Shown piece by piece: positions 26,972 to 35,571 of a stretch of DNA of 64,000 nt. Every line of letters starts with the position of its first letter. Within the stretch, counting starts at the first letter, position 1. The stretch comes from SCUB01 sp041918675 (GTDB lineage: Bacteria > Pseudomonadota > Alphaproteobacteria > Rhizobiales > Xanthobacteraceae). The notes below the pieces were generated by a model. The model was not told where the DNA came from, did not search any database, and saw only the letters and a program-made list of their open reading frames with translations. The DNA lies in contig JAYRVF010000014.1 in NCBI GenBank assembly GCA_041918675.1, forward strand, positions 640,213 through 704,212. The letters run 5' to 3'. Position numbers and translations under genes: made by a program.

Positions 26972-27715
26972 CTACGCGGCGTCCTGGGCGCAGGCCGACG
27001 CCGTGTCGTCGAAGGCCTCGCACATGCGCCGCGCCTTGAGAAGATTGTCGGGCGTCAGAACGCCGGGCGTCGCCCCCCAGGCCACGACCTCGCGCGCGAG
27101 CAGGAGCGTTTCGGGGAAATGGGCGCGCACGAGATCGAGATCGTGGAGCGCGGCGAGCACGGTTCGCCCTCCCGCGTGCCAGGAACGCACCAGCACGAGA
27201 AGATCGGCCGACGTGCGCGCGTCGATGGCGTTGAACGGTTCGTCGAGCACGATCACGCGCGCGTCCTGCAGGATCAGTCGGGCGAACAGCATGCGCCGCA
27301 TCTGGCCGCCCGACAGCGTGCCGATCGGCCGGCGCTCGAAGCCGGTCAGGCCCACGGTCGCGATCGCCTCGGCGATCCTCGTGCGCGCGTCCGCGCCGAA
27401 GGCGCCGAAGGCCCCGACCCGGCTCCATAGACCGCTCGCGACGAAGTCCTCGACCGAAATCGGAAAGCCGCGATCGATCTCGGCCGATTGCGGCATATAG
27501 GCGATGTCGCGCGCGGTAAGACCGCGATACACGATCTCGCCGGCGAGCGGGCGAAGCATGCCGACGATGCCGCGAAACAGCGTCGACTTGCCCGCGCCGT
27601 TCGGACCGACCACCGCCGTCAGCGCGCCCTCGCCGATCGCGCCGGTGAGATGGTGCACGGCCGGATGGCGGTCGTATCCGAGCGTCAGGTTCTTGAATTC
27701 GAGCGGTGCCGACAT
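26972..27715 (-). CDS. znuC: Zinc ABC transporter ATP-binding protein
   Basis: 247 residues from the ATG at 27715; a longer frame exists, but this start leads straight into SAPLEFKNLTLGYDRHPAV. Walker A GPNGAGKSTLF, Q-loop region YMPQSAEIDRGFPISV, ABC signature LSGGQMRR and Walker B VIVLDEPFNAID are all intact, and the switch His is in ALHDLDLV. It hydrolyses ATP to drive the ZnuB permease. Its start follows the stop of the small His-rich gene by two bases, so all three form one operon under the Zur box upstream. Confidence 0.94.
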   Translation of the reverse strand: MSAPLEFKNLTLGYDRHPAVHHLTGAIGEGALTAVVGPNGAGKSTLFRGIVGMLRPLAGEIVYRGLTARDIAYMPQSAEIDRGFPISVEDFVASGLWSRVGAFGAFGADARTRIAEAIATVGLTGFERRPIGTLSGGQMRRMLFARLILQDARVIVLDEPFNAIDARTSADLLVLVRSWHAGGRTVLAALHDLDLVRAHFPETLLLAREVVAWGATPGVLTPDNLLKARRMCEAFDDTASACAQDAA

Positions 27716-27717
27716 TG

Positions 27718-27987
27718 TCACCTCATCGCCAAGAACACGGCGGCCCACATGAGCGCGAGCGCCACGGCGGCGACGGCAAGACGCGCCATCGCCGAGGCGC
27801 GAAATACCGATGTCGCGCGCGGGGCCGGCGCGCTGGCGCGCGGGGATTCCAGTTCATGCGCATGGCCGGCATGAACATGTCCGGCGTGCGGATGTCCGGC
27901 ATGCGGATGTCCGGCATGCGAATGACCGGCGTGCGCCTGACCCGCGTCGGCGACGCGCTCTTCGGCGAGATCGGGCGTGAGCGTCAT
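27718..27987 (-). CDS. Small His-rich single-pass membrane protein of the zinc operon
   Basis: 89 residues. The N-terminal half has tandem HAGHP/HAGHV pentads (about 17-43, nine His) encoded by 15-bp DNA repeats at about 27871-27930; the C-terminus is one membrane helix (LAVAAVALALMWAAVFLAM). It is the first gene of the znuCB operon, 127 bases downstream of the Zur-box centre. It could capture zinc at the periplasmic face and may stand in for the missing ZnuA, or buffer zinc inside; orientation is not determinable. I do not recognise the family. Confidence 0.72.
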   Translation of the reverse strand: MTLTPDLAEERVADAGQAHAGHSHAGHPHAGHPHAGHVHAGHAHELESPRASAPAPRATSVFRASAMARLAVAAVALALMWAAVFLAMR

Positions 27988-28101
27988 GATCGGTCGCTTC
28001 CGGCGGGGCCTATTCGCGCGCCCCGCCCGCTGGGAAATCGCGGCACGTGATTCCGCCCGCCACGGGCGCGGGTTCGAGGCACGGCTCCGGGGCTGCAGGT
28101 G

Positions 28102-28126
28102 CGGTATGTTATATTATAACGTTATG
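28102..28126. promoter_or_regulatory. Zur box upstream of the zinc uptake operon
   Basis: The sequence ATGTTATA-T-TATAACGT is centred at 28114. GTTATA (28108-28113) and TATAAC (28115-28120) are exact inverted repeats around one base, matching the alphaproteobacterial Zur consensus ATGTTATA-N-TATAACAT with one mismatch. It lies 127 bases upstream of the His-rich/znuC/znuB operon on the minus strand. Zur with bound zinc would repress the operon. Confidence 0.75.
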
Positions 28127-28185
28127 CCGCCGTCCAGCTTGACCCTTCCCGCTTGGCTGGGGCCGACCTGCGCGCCCTCGCTCAC

Positions 28186-28680
28186 TTAGGGACGACCGAT
28201 CAGCATGACCCCGGCGGCGGCAAGATACGGCAAGGGTAGCGAGACGGCCGCCCGGAACAGGACGAAGCGGGCCGGCATGATGGGAATTTCGAACAGAACC
28301 ATGCGCTGGAACGCGAAAAGCGTCCAGGCAACGATATAGGCGACGATCTGGGCCGATCCCGCCCCGCTCTTCAGCGCGGAGGCGGCGAGCGCGAAGCCCA
28401 CGACCGGCCCGCCCGGCGTGACGGCGCCCGCGATCGAGGCGAGCGTGACGCCCGTCCAGCCCGATCCCGGCCCCAGCAGGCCAACGATGATGTCTTCGGG
28501 AATGGCGGCCGCGATGAAGCCCGCGCCGACCACGCCGAGCCCGACGCGCGGGACGAGGCCAAGAAAATCCCTGACCCCGACGCGGACACCGTCGCGCAGC
28601 ACCGCCGCGCCGCGCGCATGAGCCATGACGGCCAGCGCGGCCACCATCGCCCACAGGATCGTGTCGATCAGCCAGGTCAT
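28186..28680 (-). CDS. Half-size permease, C-terminal half (COG0701-like)
   Basis: 164 residues with about four to five membrane helices; the segment IPEDIIVGLLGPGSGWTG followed by AGAVTPGGPVVGFALA resembles the repeat found in YraQ/ArsP-type permeases. Its start overlaps the stop of the partner gene by four bases (ATGA at 28677-28680). The two half-proteins together match the usual length and duplicated topology of one COG0701 permease. Substrate unknown. The zinc operon promoter lies just downstream. Confidence 0.75.
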   Translation of the reverse strand: MTWLIDTILWAMVAALAVMAHARGAAVLRDGVRVGVRDFLGLVPRVGLGVVGAGFIAAAIPEDIIVGLLGPGSGWTGVTLASIAGAVTPGGPVVGFALAASALKSGAGSAQIVAYIVAWTLFAFQRMVLFEIPIMPARFVLFRAAVSLPLPYLAAAGVMLIGRP

Positions 28681-29312
28681 GCGCCGAGGCTCCCGCGCAG
28701 CCATCGCAGCGCCACCCGCGCGAACACGCCGGCGATGAGCACCAGCGGCACGCAGATGATGACGCGCCAGAGCGTGAATTCTCCGCCCATCAGCGGCAGC
28801 TCCCACACGATGGCGCGGGCGTAGCCGATCAGCGTCCAGCTCGTGACGAAGGCGACCGCCGCGCCGAAATCCGCGCCCATTACCAGAAGCGCACTGGCGA
28901 CCGGATAGACCGTGAACGGGCCGCCCGGCAGCAGCGCGCCGAAGGCGGCGGCGATCAGAAGCCCGGTCAGGCCCGATTCTTTGCCGATCGCGCGGGCGAC
29001 GCGGTCGCGCGGCAGCAGGTTGGCGAGCAGCGCGCCGAGCAGACACCCGGCCAGGATGCGCGGCATCACGCCGGCGAACAGCATCACGTCGCCGCCGAGA
29101 ATCTCGAAAAAGCGCCCCGCGCCGTCGCGCAGATAGACATAGAGGGCCGCCGATCCCGCGATCGCGCCGACGACCGCGGTCGACCAGTCGAAACCGCGCG
29201 GTCCGCGTCGCGGTTTGCCGGCGTCTTGCTCGGGGGGATGATCGGCGGACAAGCGGCCTCGCGAGGAGAACGGAAGGGCACGCAGGAAACCGCAAGCGGC
29301 TTGCGGGGTCAA
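28677..29312 (-). CDS. Half-size permease, N-terminal half (COG0701-like)
   Basis: Up to 211 residues. The first 40 are hydrophilic and the TTG at 29312 is a poor start; the TTG at 29252, preceded by GAGG, is an alternative giving 191 residues. Four to five membrane helices include MLFAGVMPRILAGCLLGALLA and AFGALLPGGPFTVYPVASAL. The LPGGPFTVYP segment mirrors the TPGGPVVGFA segment of the partner gene, as expected for an internally duplicated permease split into two genes. It probably forms a heterodimer with the product of 28186-28680. Confidence 0.75.
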   Translation of the reverse strand: MTPQAACGFLRALPFSSRGRLSADHPPEQDAGKPRRGPRGFDWSTAVVGAIAGSAALYVYLRDGAGRFFEILGGDVMLFAGVMPRILAGCLLGALLANLLPRDRVARAIGKESGLTGLLIAAAFGALLPGGPFTVYPVASALLVMGADFGAAVAFVTSWTLIGYARAIVWELPLMGGEFTLWRVIICVPLVLIAGVFARVALRWLRGSLGA

Positions 29313-29333
29313 CTACCGCCCGCGCCTCGCCGC

Positions 29334-29708
29334 TCACGCGAACTGGCGCACCAGCGCGAGTCCGGCGAAAAGGCCCACCACCGACAGCGCGACCGACCCG
29401 ATGAGGTAGAGCGCGGCAAGGCCCCACTCGCCGCGCTCGTAAAGCAGGATGGCGTCGAGCGAGAAGGCCGAGAACGTGGTGTAGCCGCCCAGAACCCCGG
29501 TCATCAGGAACAGGCGTCCATGCTGGGTCGGCGCGCCCTTGAAGGCGAAATAGCCGGCGAGCAGGCCCATGACGATCGAGCCGGTCACGTTGACGGTCAG
29601 CGTGCCGAACGGAAAATTGAGGCCGAGCCAGCGCGCGGTCGCGACATTGACGCCGTGACGCAGCATCGAGCCGATGCCGCCGCCGAGAAACACGAGGAGA
29701 TAGAGCAT
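29334..29708 (-). CDS. crcB: Fluoride channel/exporter
   Basis: 124 residues from the ATG at 29708. Four membrane helices with the Fluc signatures GGGIGSMLRHGV, NVTGSIVMGLLAGYF and GVLGGYTTFSAFSLD (the TFST-like phenylalanine box and polar track). Dual-topology dimers let fluoride leave the cell. I looked for the fluoride riboswitch consensus in 29709-29827 and do not see it, so expression is probably not riboswitch controlled. Confidence 0.95.
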   Translation of the reverse strand: MLYLLVFLGGGIGSMLRHGVNVATARWLGLNFPFGTLTVNVTGSIVMGLLAGYFAFKGAPTQHGRLFLMTGVLGGYTTFSAFSLDAILLYERGEWGLAALYLIGSVALSVVGLFAGLALVRQFA

Positions 29709-29827
29709 CGTCCGTTCCACCGCTTTCGCGACACATCGGCGCGGCCGCGCGCGATCATGCGCGATCATTCATTCACGCATCACATTCATGCCGCACGCGG
29801 CGCGGGCGCACAAGACGCGCGGCCGGC

Positions 29828-32602
29828 TCAAGGGCCTCCGCGCGCGGGCGCTTCGGGCGGATCGGCCCTTTCCACGCGCGCCGCGCAATATTTGAATTCG
29901 GGGATCTTGCCGAACGGATCGAGCGCCGGATTGGTCAGAAGATTCGCCGCGGCCTCGACATAGGCGAAGGGAATGAAGACCACGCCGGCCGGCACGGCCT
30001 CGTCCGCGCGCGCGGCAAGCACAACCGAGCCGCGCCGCGTCGTCACCCGCACGCGATCGCCCGGCGCCATTCCCAGCCGCGCGACCTCCTCCGCCGCCAG
30101 GCACGCCACCGGCCCCGGCTCCAGACTGTCGAGCACGGCGGCGCGGCGCGACATCGCGCCGGTGTGCCAGTGTTCGAGCTGGCGTCCCGTGGTCAGGATC
30201 ATCGGGTAGGATTCGTCGGGCACCTCGTCCGGCGGGGTCAGCTTGGCGGCAACGAGCCGCGCCGTGCCGCCCGCGCGCGGAAAACCGTCGGCGAACACGA
30301 CATCGTGGCCCGGCCGGTCCGGCCCGTCGCAAGGATAGGTGACCGAGTCCTCGCGCGCGACGCGCTCCCACGAGATATTGGCGAGCGACGGCATCCGCTC
30401 GGTCATCTCGGCGAAAATGTCGCGGGGATGCGTGTAGTGCCAGTCAAGCCCGACGCGGCGGGCGATTTCCTGGGTGATCCACCAGTCCGGCCGCGCTTCG
30501 CCCGGCGGGACGATCGCCCGACGGCCCATCTGCACCTGCCGGTTGGTATTGGTGACGGTGCCGTCCTTTTCCGGCCATGCGGCCGCCGGCAGCACGACAT
30601 CGGCGAAGGCGGCGGTTTCGGTGAGGAAGATGTCCTGCACCACCAGATGCGCGAGCCGGGCAAGGCCCTCGCGGGCGTGATTGAGATCGGGGTCCGACAT
30701 CGCCGGGTTCTCGCCCATGATGTACATGCCCTTGATCGCGCCGGCGTGGGCGGCGTTGATGATCTCGACGACGGTCAATCCGCGTTTGGGATCGAGCGAG
30801 GCGCCCCATCGTTCCTCATAGGCCGCGCGAATGGCGGGATCCTCGACCGACTTGTAGTCGGGGAAGAACATCGGAATGAGACCGGCGTCGGACGCGCCCT
30901 GAACATTGTTCTGCCCGCGCAGCGGATGCAGCCCGGTGCCCGGCCGGCCGACGTGACCGCACAGCAGCGCGAGCGCGATCAGGCAGCGCGCGTTGTCGGT
31001 GCCGTGGCTGTGCTGGGAAACGCCCATGCCCCAGAAGATGATCGCCCGTTCGGCGCGCGCGTAGGTCCGCGCCACCGTCCTCAGCGTGTCGGCGTCGATG
31101 CCGCAAACCGGCGCCATCTTCTCCGGCGTGAACGCGCGCGCGTGCGCGGCGAGTTCGTCAAACCCTTCGGTGAAGGTCCGCACATATTGGCGGTCGTAAA
31201 GCTCCTCGGTGACGATGACGTTGAGCATGGCGTTGAGCATGGCCACGTCGGCGCCGTTGCGGAACTGGAGCATGTGGGTGGCGTGGCGCTTGAGCGCCTG
31301 GCCGCGCGGGTCCATGACGATGAGCTTGGCGCCGCGCCTGACCGCCTGCTTGAAGAAGGTCGCCGCGACCGGATGGTTCTCGGCCGGATTGGCGCCGATG
31401 ACGACGATGACATCGGAATTGCGGCACTCGTTGAAGGTCGCCGTCACCGCGCCGGAGCCGACGCCTTCGAGCAGCGCGGCGACGGAGGAGGCGTGGCAGA
31501 GCCGCGTGCAATGATCGACATTGTTGGTGCGAAAGCCGGCGCGCACGAGCTTCTGGAACAGATAGGCCTCCTCGTTGGAAGCCTTGGCCGAGCCGAAGCC
31601 GGCGAGCGCCGACGGTCCGTCGCGGTCGCGGACGCGCATGAGGCCGGCTGCGGCCGCGTCCAGCGCTTCGGCCCAGGTGGCGGGACGGAAATGCGTCCAG
31701 GGATTTGCCGGATCGACCCGGTCGTCGCGCGACTTGGCCACCCCCGGCTTGCGGATCATCGGCTGCGTCAGGCGCTGCGGACTATGGACATAGTCGATAC
31801 CGAACCGACCCTTGACGCAAAGCCGGTTCTGGTTCGCCGGTCCGTTCTTGCCGTCGACCGAAACGATCCTCTCTCCGCGCAGGTTGAACGTGACGAGGCA
31901 GCCGACGCCGCAATAGGGGCAGACGCTGTCGACCTTGCGTTCGGCGGCGATCGCCTCTCGGCCGTCATCGGCGATCGTCGCCGCCGGCATCAGCGCGCCG
32001 GTGGGACAAGCCTGCACGCATTCGCCGCACGCCACGCAGGTCGAGGCGCCCATCGGATCGTCGAAATCGAACACGACGCGGGCATGATGGCCGCGCCCGG
32101 CCATGCCGATCACATCGTTGACCTGAACTTCGCGGCAGGCGCGCGCGCACAGCGTGCAATTGATGCAGGCGTCGAGCTGAACCGCGATCGCCGGATGGCT
32201 GCGGTCGGGCACGGGCCGCGCGGCGCGCGGAAAGCGCGAGGCCGTCGTTCCCGCGCGCGACAGCGCCTCGCTCATGCGCGCGCGCGGATCGCGCGCCGGC
32301 TGATCGGCGAGGAGCAACTCGCCGACCAGGCGACGCGCCGCGGTCGCGCGCGGCGACCGGGTGAGAACCTTCATGCCCGGCGCCGGCTCGCGGATGCAGC
32401 TTGCCGCCAGCGTCCGCTCGCCCTCGATCTCGACGACGCAGATGCGGCAATTGCCGTCGGCGCGGTAGCCGGGCGCGGCCGAGTGGCACAGATGCGGCAA
32501 CTCGTGCCCAAGCCTTCGCGCGACGGCAAAGATCGTCTCGCCCGCCGCCGCCTCGACCTCGTCGTCGTCGAGCCAGAAGCGAATGCCGCCCGCGCCGCTC
32601 AC
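29828..32602 (-). CDS. fdhA: Formate dehydrogenase catalytic (alpha) subunit, NAD-dependent type
   Basis: 924 residues from a GTG at 32602 that overlaps the fdhB stop (GTGA). Order of domains: N-terminal 2Fe-2S (CHSAAPGYRADGNCRICVVE), His/Cys cluster, two 4Fe-4S (CINCTLCARACREVQ, CVACGECVQACPTGAL), then the molybdopterin domain with its own 4Fe-4S (CPYCGVGC) and the active-site Cys in NNVDHCTRLCHASSVAAL, and the C-terminal MGD-binding domain (TTGRQLEHWHTG). It oxidises formate to CO2 with Mo or W in the cytoplasm. Size and partner resemble the Methylorubrum FDH1 enzyme. Cys, not Sec, is the metal ligand. Confidence 0.95.
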   Translation of the reverse strand: MSGAGGIRFWLDDDEVEAAAGETIFAVARRLGHELPHLCHSAAPGYRADGNCRICVVEIEGERTLAASCIREPAPGMKVLTRSPRATAARRLVGELLLADQPARDPRARMSEALSRAGTTASRFPRAARPVPDRSHPAIAVQLDACINCTLCARACREVQVNDVIGMAGRGHHARVVFDFDDPMGASTCVACGECVQACPTGALMPAATIADDGREAIAAERKVDSVCPYCGVGCLVTFNLRGERIVSVDGKNGPANQNRLCVKGRFGIDYVHSPQRLTQPMIRKPGVAKSRDDRVDPANPWTHFRPATWAEALDAAAAGLMRVRDRDGPSALAGFGSAKASNEEAYLFQKLVRAGFRTNNVDHCTRLCHASSVAALLEGVGSGAVTATFNECRNSDVIVVIGANPAENHPVAATFFKQAVRRGAKLIVMDPRGQALKRHATHMLQFRNGADVAMLNAMLNVIVTEELYDRQYVRTFTEGFDELAAHARAFTPEKMAPVCGIDADTLRTVARTYARAERAIIFWGMGVSQHSHGTDNARCLIALALLCGHVGRPGTGLHPLRGQNNVQGASDAGLIPMFFPDYKSVEDPAIRAAYEERWGASLDPKRGLTVVEIINAAHAGAIKGMYIMGENPAMSDPDLNHAREGLARLAHLVVQDIFLTETAAFADVVLPAAAWPEKDGTVTNTNRQVQMGRRAIVPPGEARPDWWITQEIARRVGLDWHYTHPRDIFAEMTERMPSLANISWERVAREDSVTYPCDGPDRPGHDVVFADGFPRAGGTARLVAAKLTPPDEVPDESYPMILTTGRQLEHWHTGAMSRRAAVLDSLEPGPVACLAAEEVARLGMAPGDRVRVTTRRGSVVLAARADEAVPAGVVFIPFAYVEAAANLLTNPALDPFGKIPEFKYCAARVERADPPEAPARGGP

Positions 32603-34290
32603 GACCAGGTCCCCATCGGCTTGTCGAGATCGTCCCGGAAATAACGGAACACGCTGGCGACCGGATTGGGCGCGGCCTGCCCAAGGCCGCAGATCGAGGC
32701 ATCGCGCATGACGCCGGCAAGTTCGGTCAGGAGCGTCTCGTCCCATGGCGCGCGCGACATCAGCGCGACGGCCTTCTCCGTCCCCACGCGGCACGGCGTG
32801 CACTGGCCGCAGCTTTCCTCGGCGAAAAAGCGCATGAGGTTGAGCGCGACGGCTTTCGTATCGTCCCGCTCCGACAAAACGATGACGGCATGCGAGCCGA
32901 CGAAACAGCCATGCGGTTCCAACGTGCCGAAATCGAGCGGAATGTCGGCCATATGCGCGGGCAGAATGCCGCCCGACGCGCCGCCGGGAAGATATCCCTT
33001 GAAGACGTGGCCGTCGGCCATGCCGCCGCAGAATTCCTCGATCAGCTCGCGCGCGGTGACGCCGGCCGGCGCGAGCTTGACGCCGGGCGATTTCACCCGT
33101 CCCGACACCGAAAAGCCGCGCATGCCCTTGTGGCCACGCCGGCCGCGACCCGAGAACCAGCCGGGCCCGCGGTCGACCACGCCGCGCACCCAGTAAAGCG
33201 TCTCCACGTTCTGCACCAGCGTCGGCCGGCCGAACAGCCCGACCCGCGCGACATAGGGCGGACGATGGCGCGGCAAGCCGCGCTTGCCCTCGATCGATTC
33301 GAGCATCGCCGATTCCTCGCCGCAGATATAAGCGCCCGCGCCGCGCCGAAGATGCAGCCGCGCATGCGGCGAATGGCCGGCTGCCTCCGTTCGCGCGATC
33401 GCCTCGCGCAGCGGCGCCAGCAGGTCGGCATATTCGTCCCGCAGATAGAGATAGATGTCCGCCGCCTCCACCACCCAGGCCGCGATCAGCGCGCCCTCGA
33501 TGACGCGGTAGGGATCGCGCGACAGGTAGTAGCGGTCCTTGAAGGTGCCGGGTTCGCCCTCGTCGGCGTTGATCGCCATCAGGCGCGGCCCCGGCTCTGC
33601 GCGCACCAACGACCATTTGCGCCCGGTCGGAAAGCCCGCCCCGCCCATGCCGCGAAGCTCGGCCTTGGTCACGGATGCGATGATATCCTCGCGCGACCGC
33701 GCGCCGTCGAGACACCCGCGCAGCGCGCCGAAACCGCCGTCGCGCAGATAGGCGTCGAACGTGACTTGCGGCGCGACCGGCTCGGCCGTCGCCCCATCCG
33801 CCGCCGCGGCGATCGCGGTCTCGCGCGTCGCCTTCGCTATCCGCCGCGAACCGACCGCGGCCGCTGGCGCGTGGGCGCACGCCCCCATGCACGGCGCGCG
33901 GACGACGCGAACGCGGTCGCCGGCCGCCGCTTCGAGTTCGGCGAGCAAGCTCGCGCTGCCGGCCATCGCGCAGGAAAGACTGTCGCACACTCTTATCGTC
34001 AACGGCGGCGGCGCAGCCTCGCCTTCCTTCACCACGTCGAAATGCGCGTAGAAGGTCGCGACCTCATAGACCTCGGCCTGCGACAGCTTCATCTCGGCGG
34101 CCAGCGCGGCAAGATGCCTCGCACTGATCGAACCGAAATGATCCTGCAGGAGGTGCAGATGCTCGATGAGCAGGTCGCGCCGGCGCGGCGCCTCGCCCAG
34201 CAGCGCGCGCAGCTCCGCGAGCGCTTCCGGATCGACCTGGCGACCTTTCGGCGTCGCGCGCGGCTTGCGTTTGATATTCGTCATTTCCAT
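32599..34290 (-). CDS. fdhB: Formate dehydrogenase beta subunit, NuoE-NuoF fusion
   Basis: 563 residues. The N-terminal third is a NuoE-like thioredoxin-fold domain with four Cys (CDSLSCAM, CMGACAHAP) for 2Fe-2S. The rest is NuoF-like: FMN site GMGGAGFPTGRKW, NAD site NADEGEPGTFKDRYY and ICGEESAMLESIEGKRGLPR (in part), and the 4Fe-4S ligands ESCGQCTPCRVGT with the distant Cys in SICGLGQAA. It passes electrons from FdhA to NAD+. The fusion matches the two-subunit FDH1 of methylotrophs and differs from the separate fdsG/fdsB of other alphaproteobacteria. The gap 34291-34528 holds no gene. Confidence 0.95.
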   Translation of the reverse strand: MEMTNIKRKPRATPKGRQVDPEALAELRALLGEAPRRRDLLIEHLHLLQDHFGSISARHLAALAAEMKLSQAEVYEVATFYAHFDVVKEGEAAPPPLTIRVCDSLSCAMAGSASLLAELEAAAGDRVRVVRAPCMGACAHAPAAAVGSRRIAKATRETAIAAAADGATAEPVAPQVTFDAYLRDGGFGALRGCLDGARSREDIIASVTKAELRGMGGAGFPTGRKWSLVRAEPGPRLMAINADEGEPGTFKDRYYLSRDPYRVIEGALIAAWVVEAADIYLYLRDEYADLLAPLREAIARTEAAGHSPHARLHLRRGAGAYICGEESAMLESIEGKRGLPRHRPPYVARVGLFGRPTLVQNVETLYWVRGVVDRGPGWFSGRGRRGHKGMRGFSVSGRVKSPGVKLAPAGVTARELIEEFCGGMADGHVFKGYLPGGASGGILPAHMADIPLDFGTLEPHGCFVGSHAVIVLSERDDTKAVALNLMRFFAEESCGQCTPCRVGTEKAVALMSRAPWDETLLTELAGVMRDASICGLGQAAPNPVASVFRYFRDDLDKPMGTWS

Positions 34291-34528
34291 TCGCCGTTCA
34301 ACGTCCCCGCCGCGGTGAAAAATTCAGCCCGTGGCGCTTGTCGCCGCGCGACCGGCGGCGACCGCTTGATCCGCGCCTAGTTTCCACATCGGCGCGGGCG
34401 CGGGCAACCGTTCTTGCGCGCCGCGGCAAAATTCATGTCTGTTTTCGGCGGCGGCATTCCCTGCTAGCCTTGCGGACATTCGCGGCGACGGCGCGGCCGA
34501 ATCGCGCGAAGCGACACGGGAGCTTTCC

Positions 34529-35347
34529 ATGTTTGATCGCTTGGTGTTCGCTCTCTTTGTAACGGCTCGTTTTGTGTTCGCTCGCTTGATATTCGATCGT
34601 TTGGTGTTCGCGCGCATGGCGGCCGCGCCACTGGCATGCGCGTTTTTTCTCATCTCGCCGTCGATCGCGCCCGCGCAGACCTGCCAGCCAGCGCCCGGCG
34701 CCGATCTTTCCCGCTGCGACTTCAGCAAGGCCAAGTTCGAGAACGCCGACCTGCGCAACGCGCGGCTCGACGACGCCGACCTGCGCGGCGCCAATCTCAA
34801 ATGGGCCAACCTGCGCGGCGCGAGCATGAAGCGCGCGAACCTTTCCGGCGCCGACCTGTTTCATACCGCCTTCGACGGCGCCGACCTCGAGGACGCCAAT
34901 CTCACCGGGACCTATCTCTTCGGCGCGAACCTGATCGGCACGCGCGCGGTCGGCGCGGATTTCACCGGCGCCAATCTCAAGGACGTGCTGATGGAGCGCG
35001 CCGATCTCAGCCGCGCGAATCTTCAAGGCGTGTACATGCTGCGCGGCGTCGTCAGCGGCGGCAAGCTGGTGGCCACGCGCCTTGCCGGCGCGCAGATGAC
35101 CGGCGCCGACGCCGAGGACGCCGATTTCACCGATGCCGACCTTACCGGCGCGAATCTCTCGGGCGCGACGATGCATGGCGCGCGGCTCGACGGCGCCGAT
35201 CTCCACGACGCCGATTTCAGCAACGCGGTCGGCGCCGACTATTCCCGCGCGCTGAGGCCGCCGCGCACCGAGGCCGACATCGTCGAGCGGGGCTTCAACC
35301 GCCTGCTCGCCGACCCCGAGCGCACGAAGTCGCCCGAAGGGCGGTAG
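34529..35347 (+). CDS. Exported pentapeptide-repeat protein
   Basis: 272 residues. From about residue 55 the chain is a run of A(D/N)LxG-type pentapeptides (ADLRGANLKWANLRGASMKR and onward) to about 240, forming a right-handed quadrilateral helix. The ATG at 34529 has GGAG six bases upstream. The N-terminus is peculiar: five 15-bp DNA units (34538-34612) encode RLVFA LFVTA RFVFA RLIFD RLVFA, then a standard signal peptide (MAAAPLACAFFLISPSIAPAQ) follows. A start at 34616 would remove the repeated leader. Function unknown; some pentapeptide proteins mimic DNA, but an export signal argues against that here. Its stop is the TAG of repeat copy B. Confidence 0.82.
   Translation: MFDRLVFALFVTARFVFARLIFDRLVFARMAAAPLACAFFLISPSIAPAQTCQPAPGADLSRCDFSKAKFENADLRNARLDDADLRGANLKWANLRGASMKRANLSGADLFHTAFDGADLEDANLTGTYLFGANLIGTRAVGADFTGANLKDVLMERADLSRANLQGVYMLRGVVSGGKLVATRLAGAQMTGADAEDADFTDADLTGANLSGATMHGARLDGADLHDADFSNAVGADYSRALRPPRTEADIVERGFNRLLADPERTKSPEGR
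34538..34612 (+). repeat. Five 15-bp direct repeats encoding RLVFA-type pentads
   Basis: Units CGCTTGGTGTTCGCT, CTCTTTGTAACGGCT, CGTTTTGTGTTCGCT, CGCTTGATATTCGAT and CGTTTGGTGTTCGCG lie head to tail, giving a hydrophobic-basic pentad repeat before the signal peptide of the pentapeptide protein. Base composition is clearly more AT-rich than the surroundings. Confidence 0.85.
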
Positions 35348-35458
35348 AGCAAATCCCGCAAGAGTGAATACCACTATTGCGACCGGAATTTGCTCAGGGC
35401 TTTGAATCTGGGGCAATTCATTTCGACGAGACGTCTCCCTCTCGCCGGCAAATGCTCC
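35345..35458 (+). repeat. RIME-like two-hairpin intergenic repeat, copy B
   Basis: Starts with TAGAGCAAATCCCGC; first palindrome 35347-35394, second palindrome from GGGGCAATTC to GCAAATGCTCC (about 35410-35458). Its TAG is the stop codon of the pentapeptide-repeat gene. Confidence 0.8.
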
Positions 35459-35571
35459 AGATCGCCAACTTGGATTTTCGCTGACGTTGCCCCTGACTCT
35501 TATCCAGTTGCATCCAGAGGCGGGCGGGGCCGGACAGGAAGGCGTGGCAGGGGACGTGCCGACGCGGCGAC

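Noticed and set aside
23815..29736. Long plus- and minus-strand frames overlapping the zinc genes and permeases (for example 28186-29736 read as one protein of 516 codons)
   Set aside because: Only the parts listed as genes show membrane helices and family motifs; the rest is Arg-rich out-of-frame sequence produced by the GC-rich codon bias.
29709..29827. Fluoride riboswitch ahead of crcB
   Set aside because: The conserved core of the crcB RNA is not found on the minus strand upstream of the start.
29769..30371. Possible fdsD-like delta subunit downstream of fdhA
   Set aside because: The frame is antisense-phase shadow sequence within fdhA, Arg-rich and without FdsD features.
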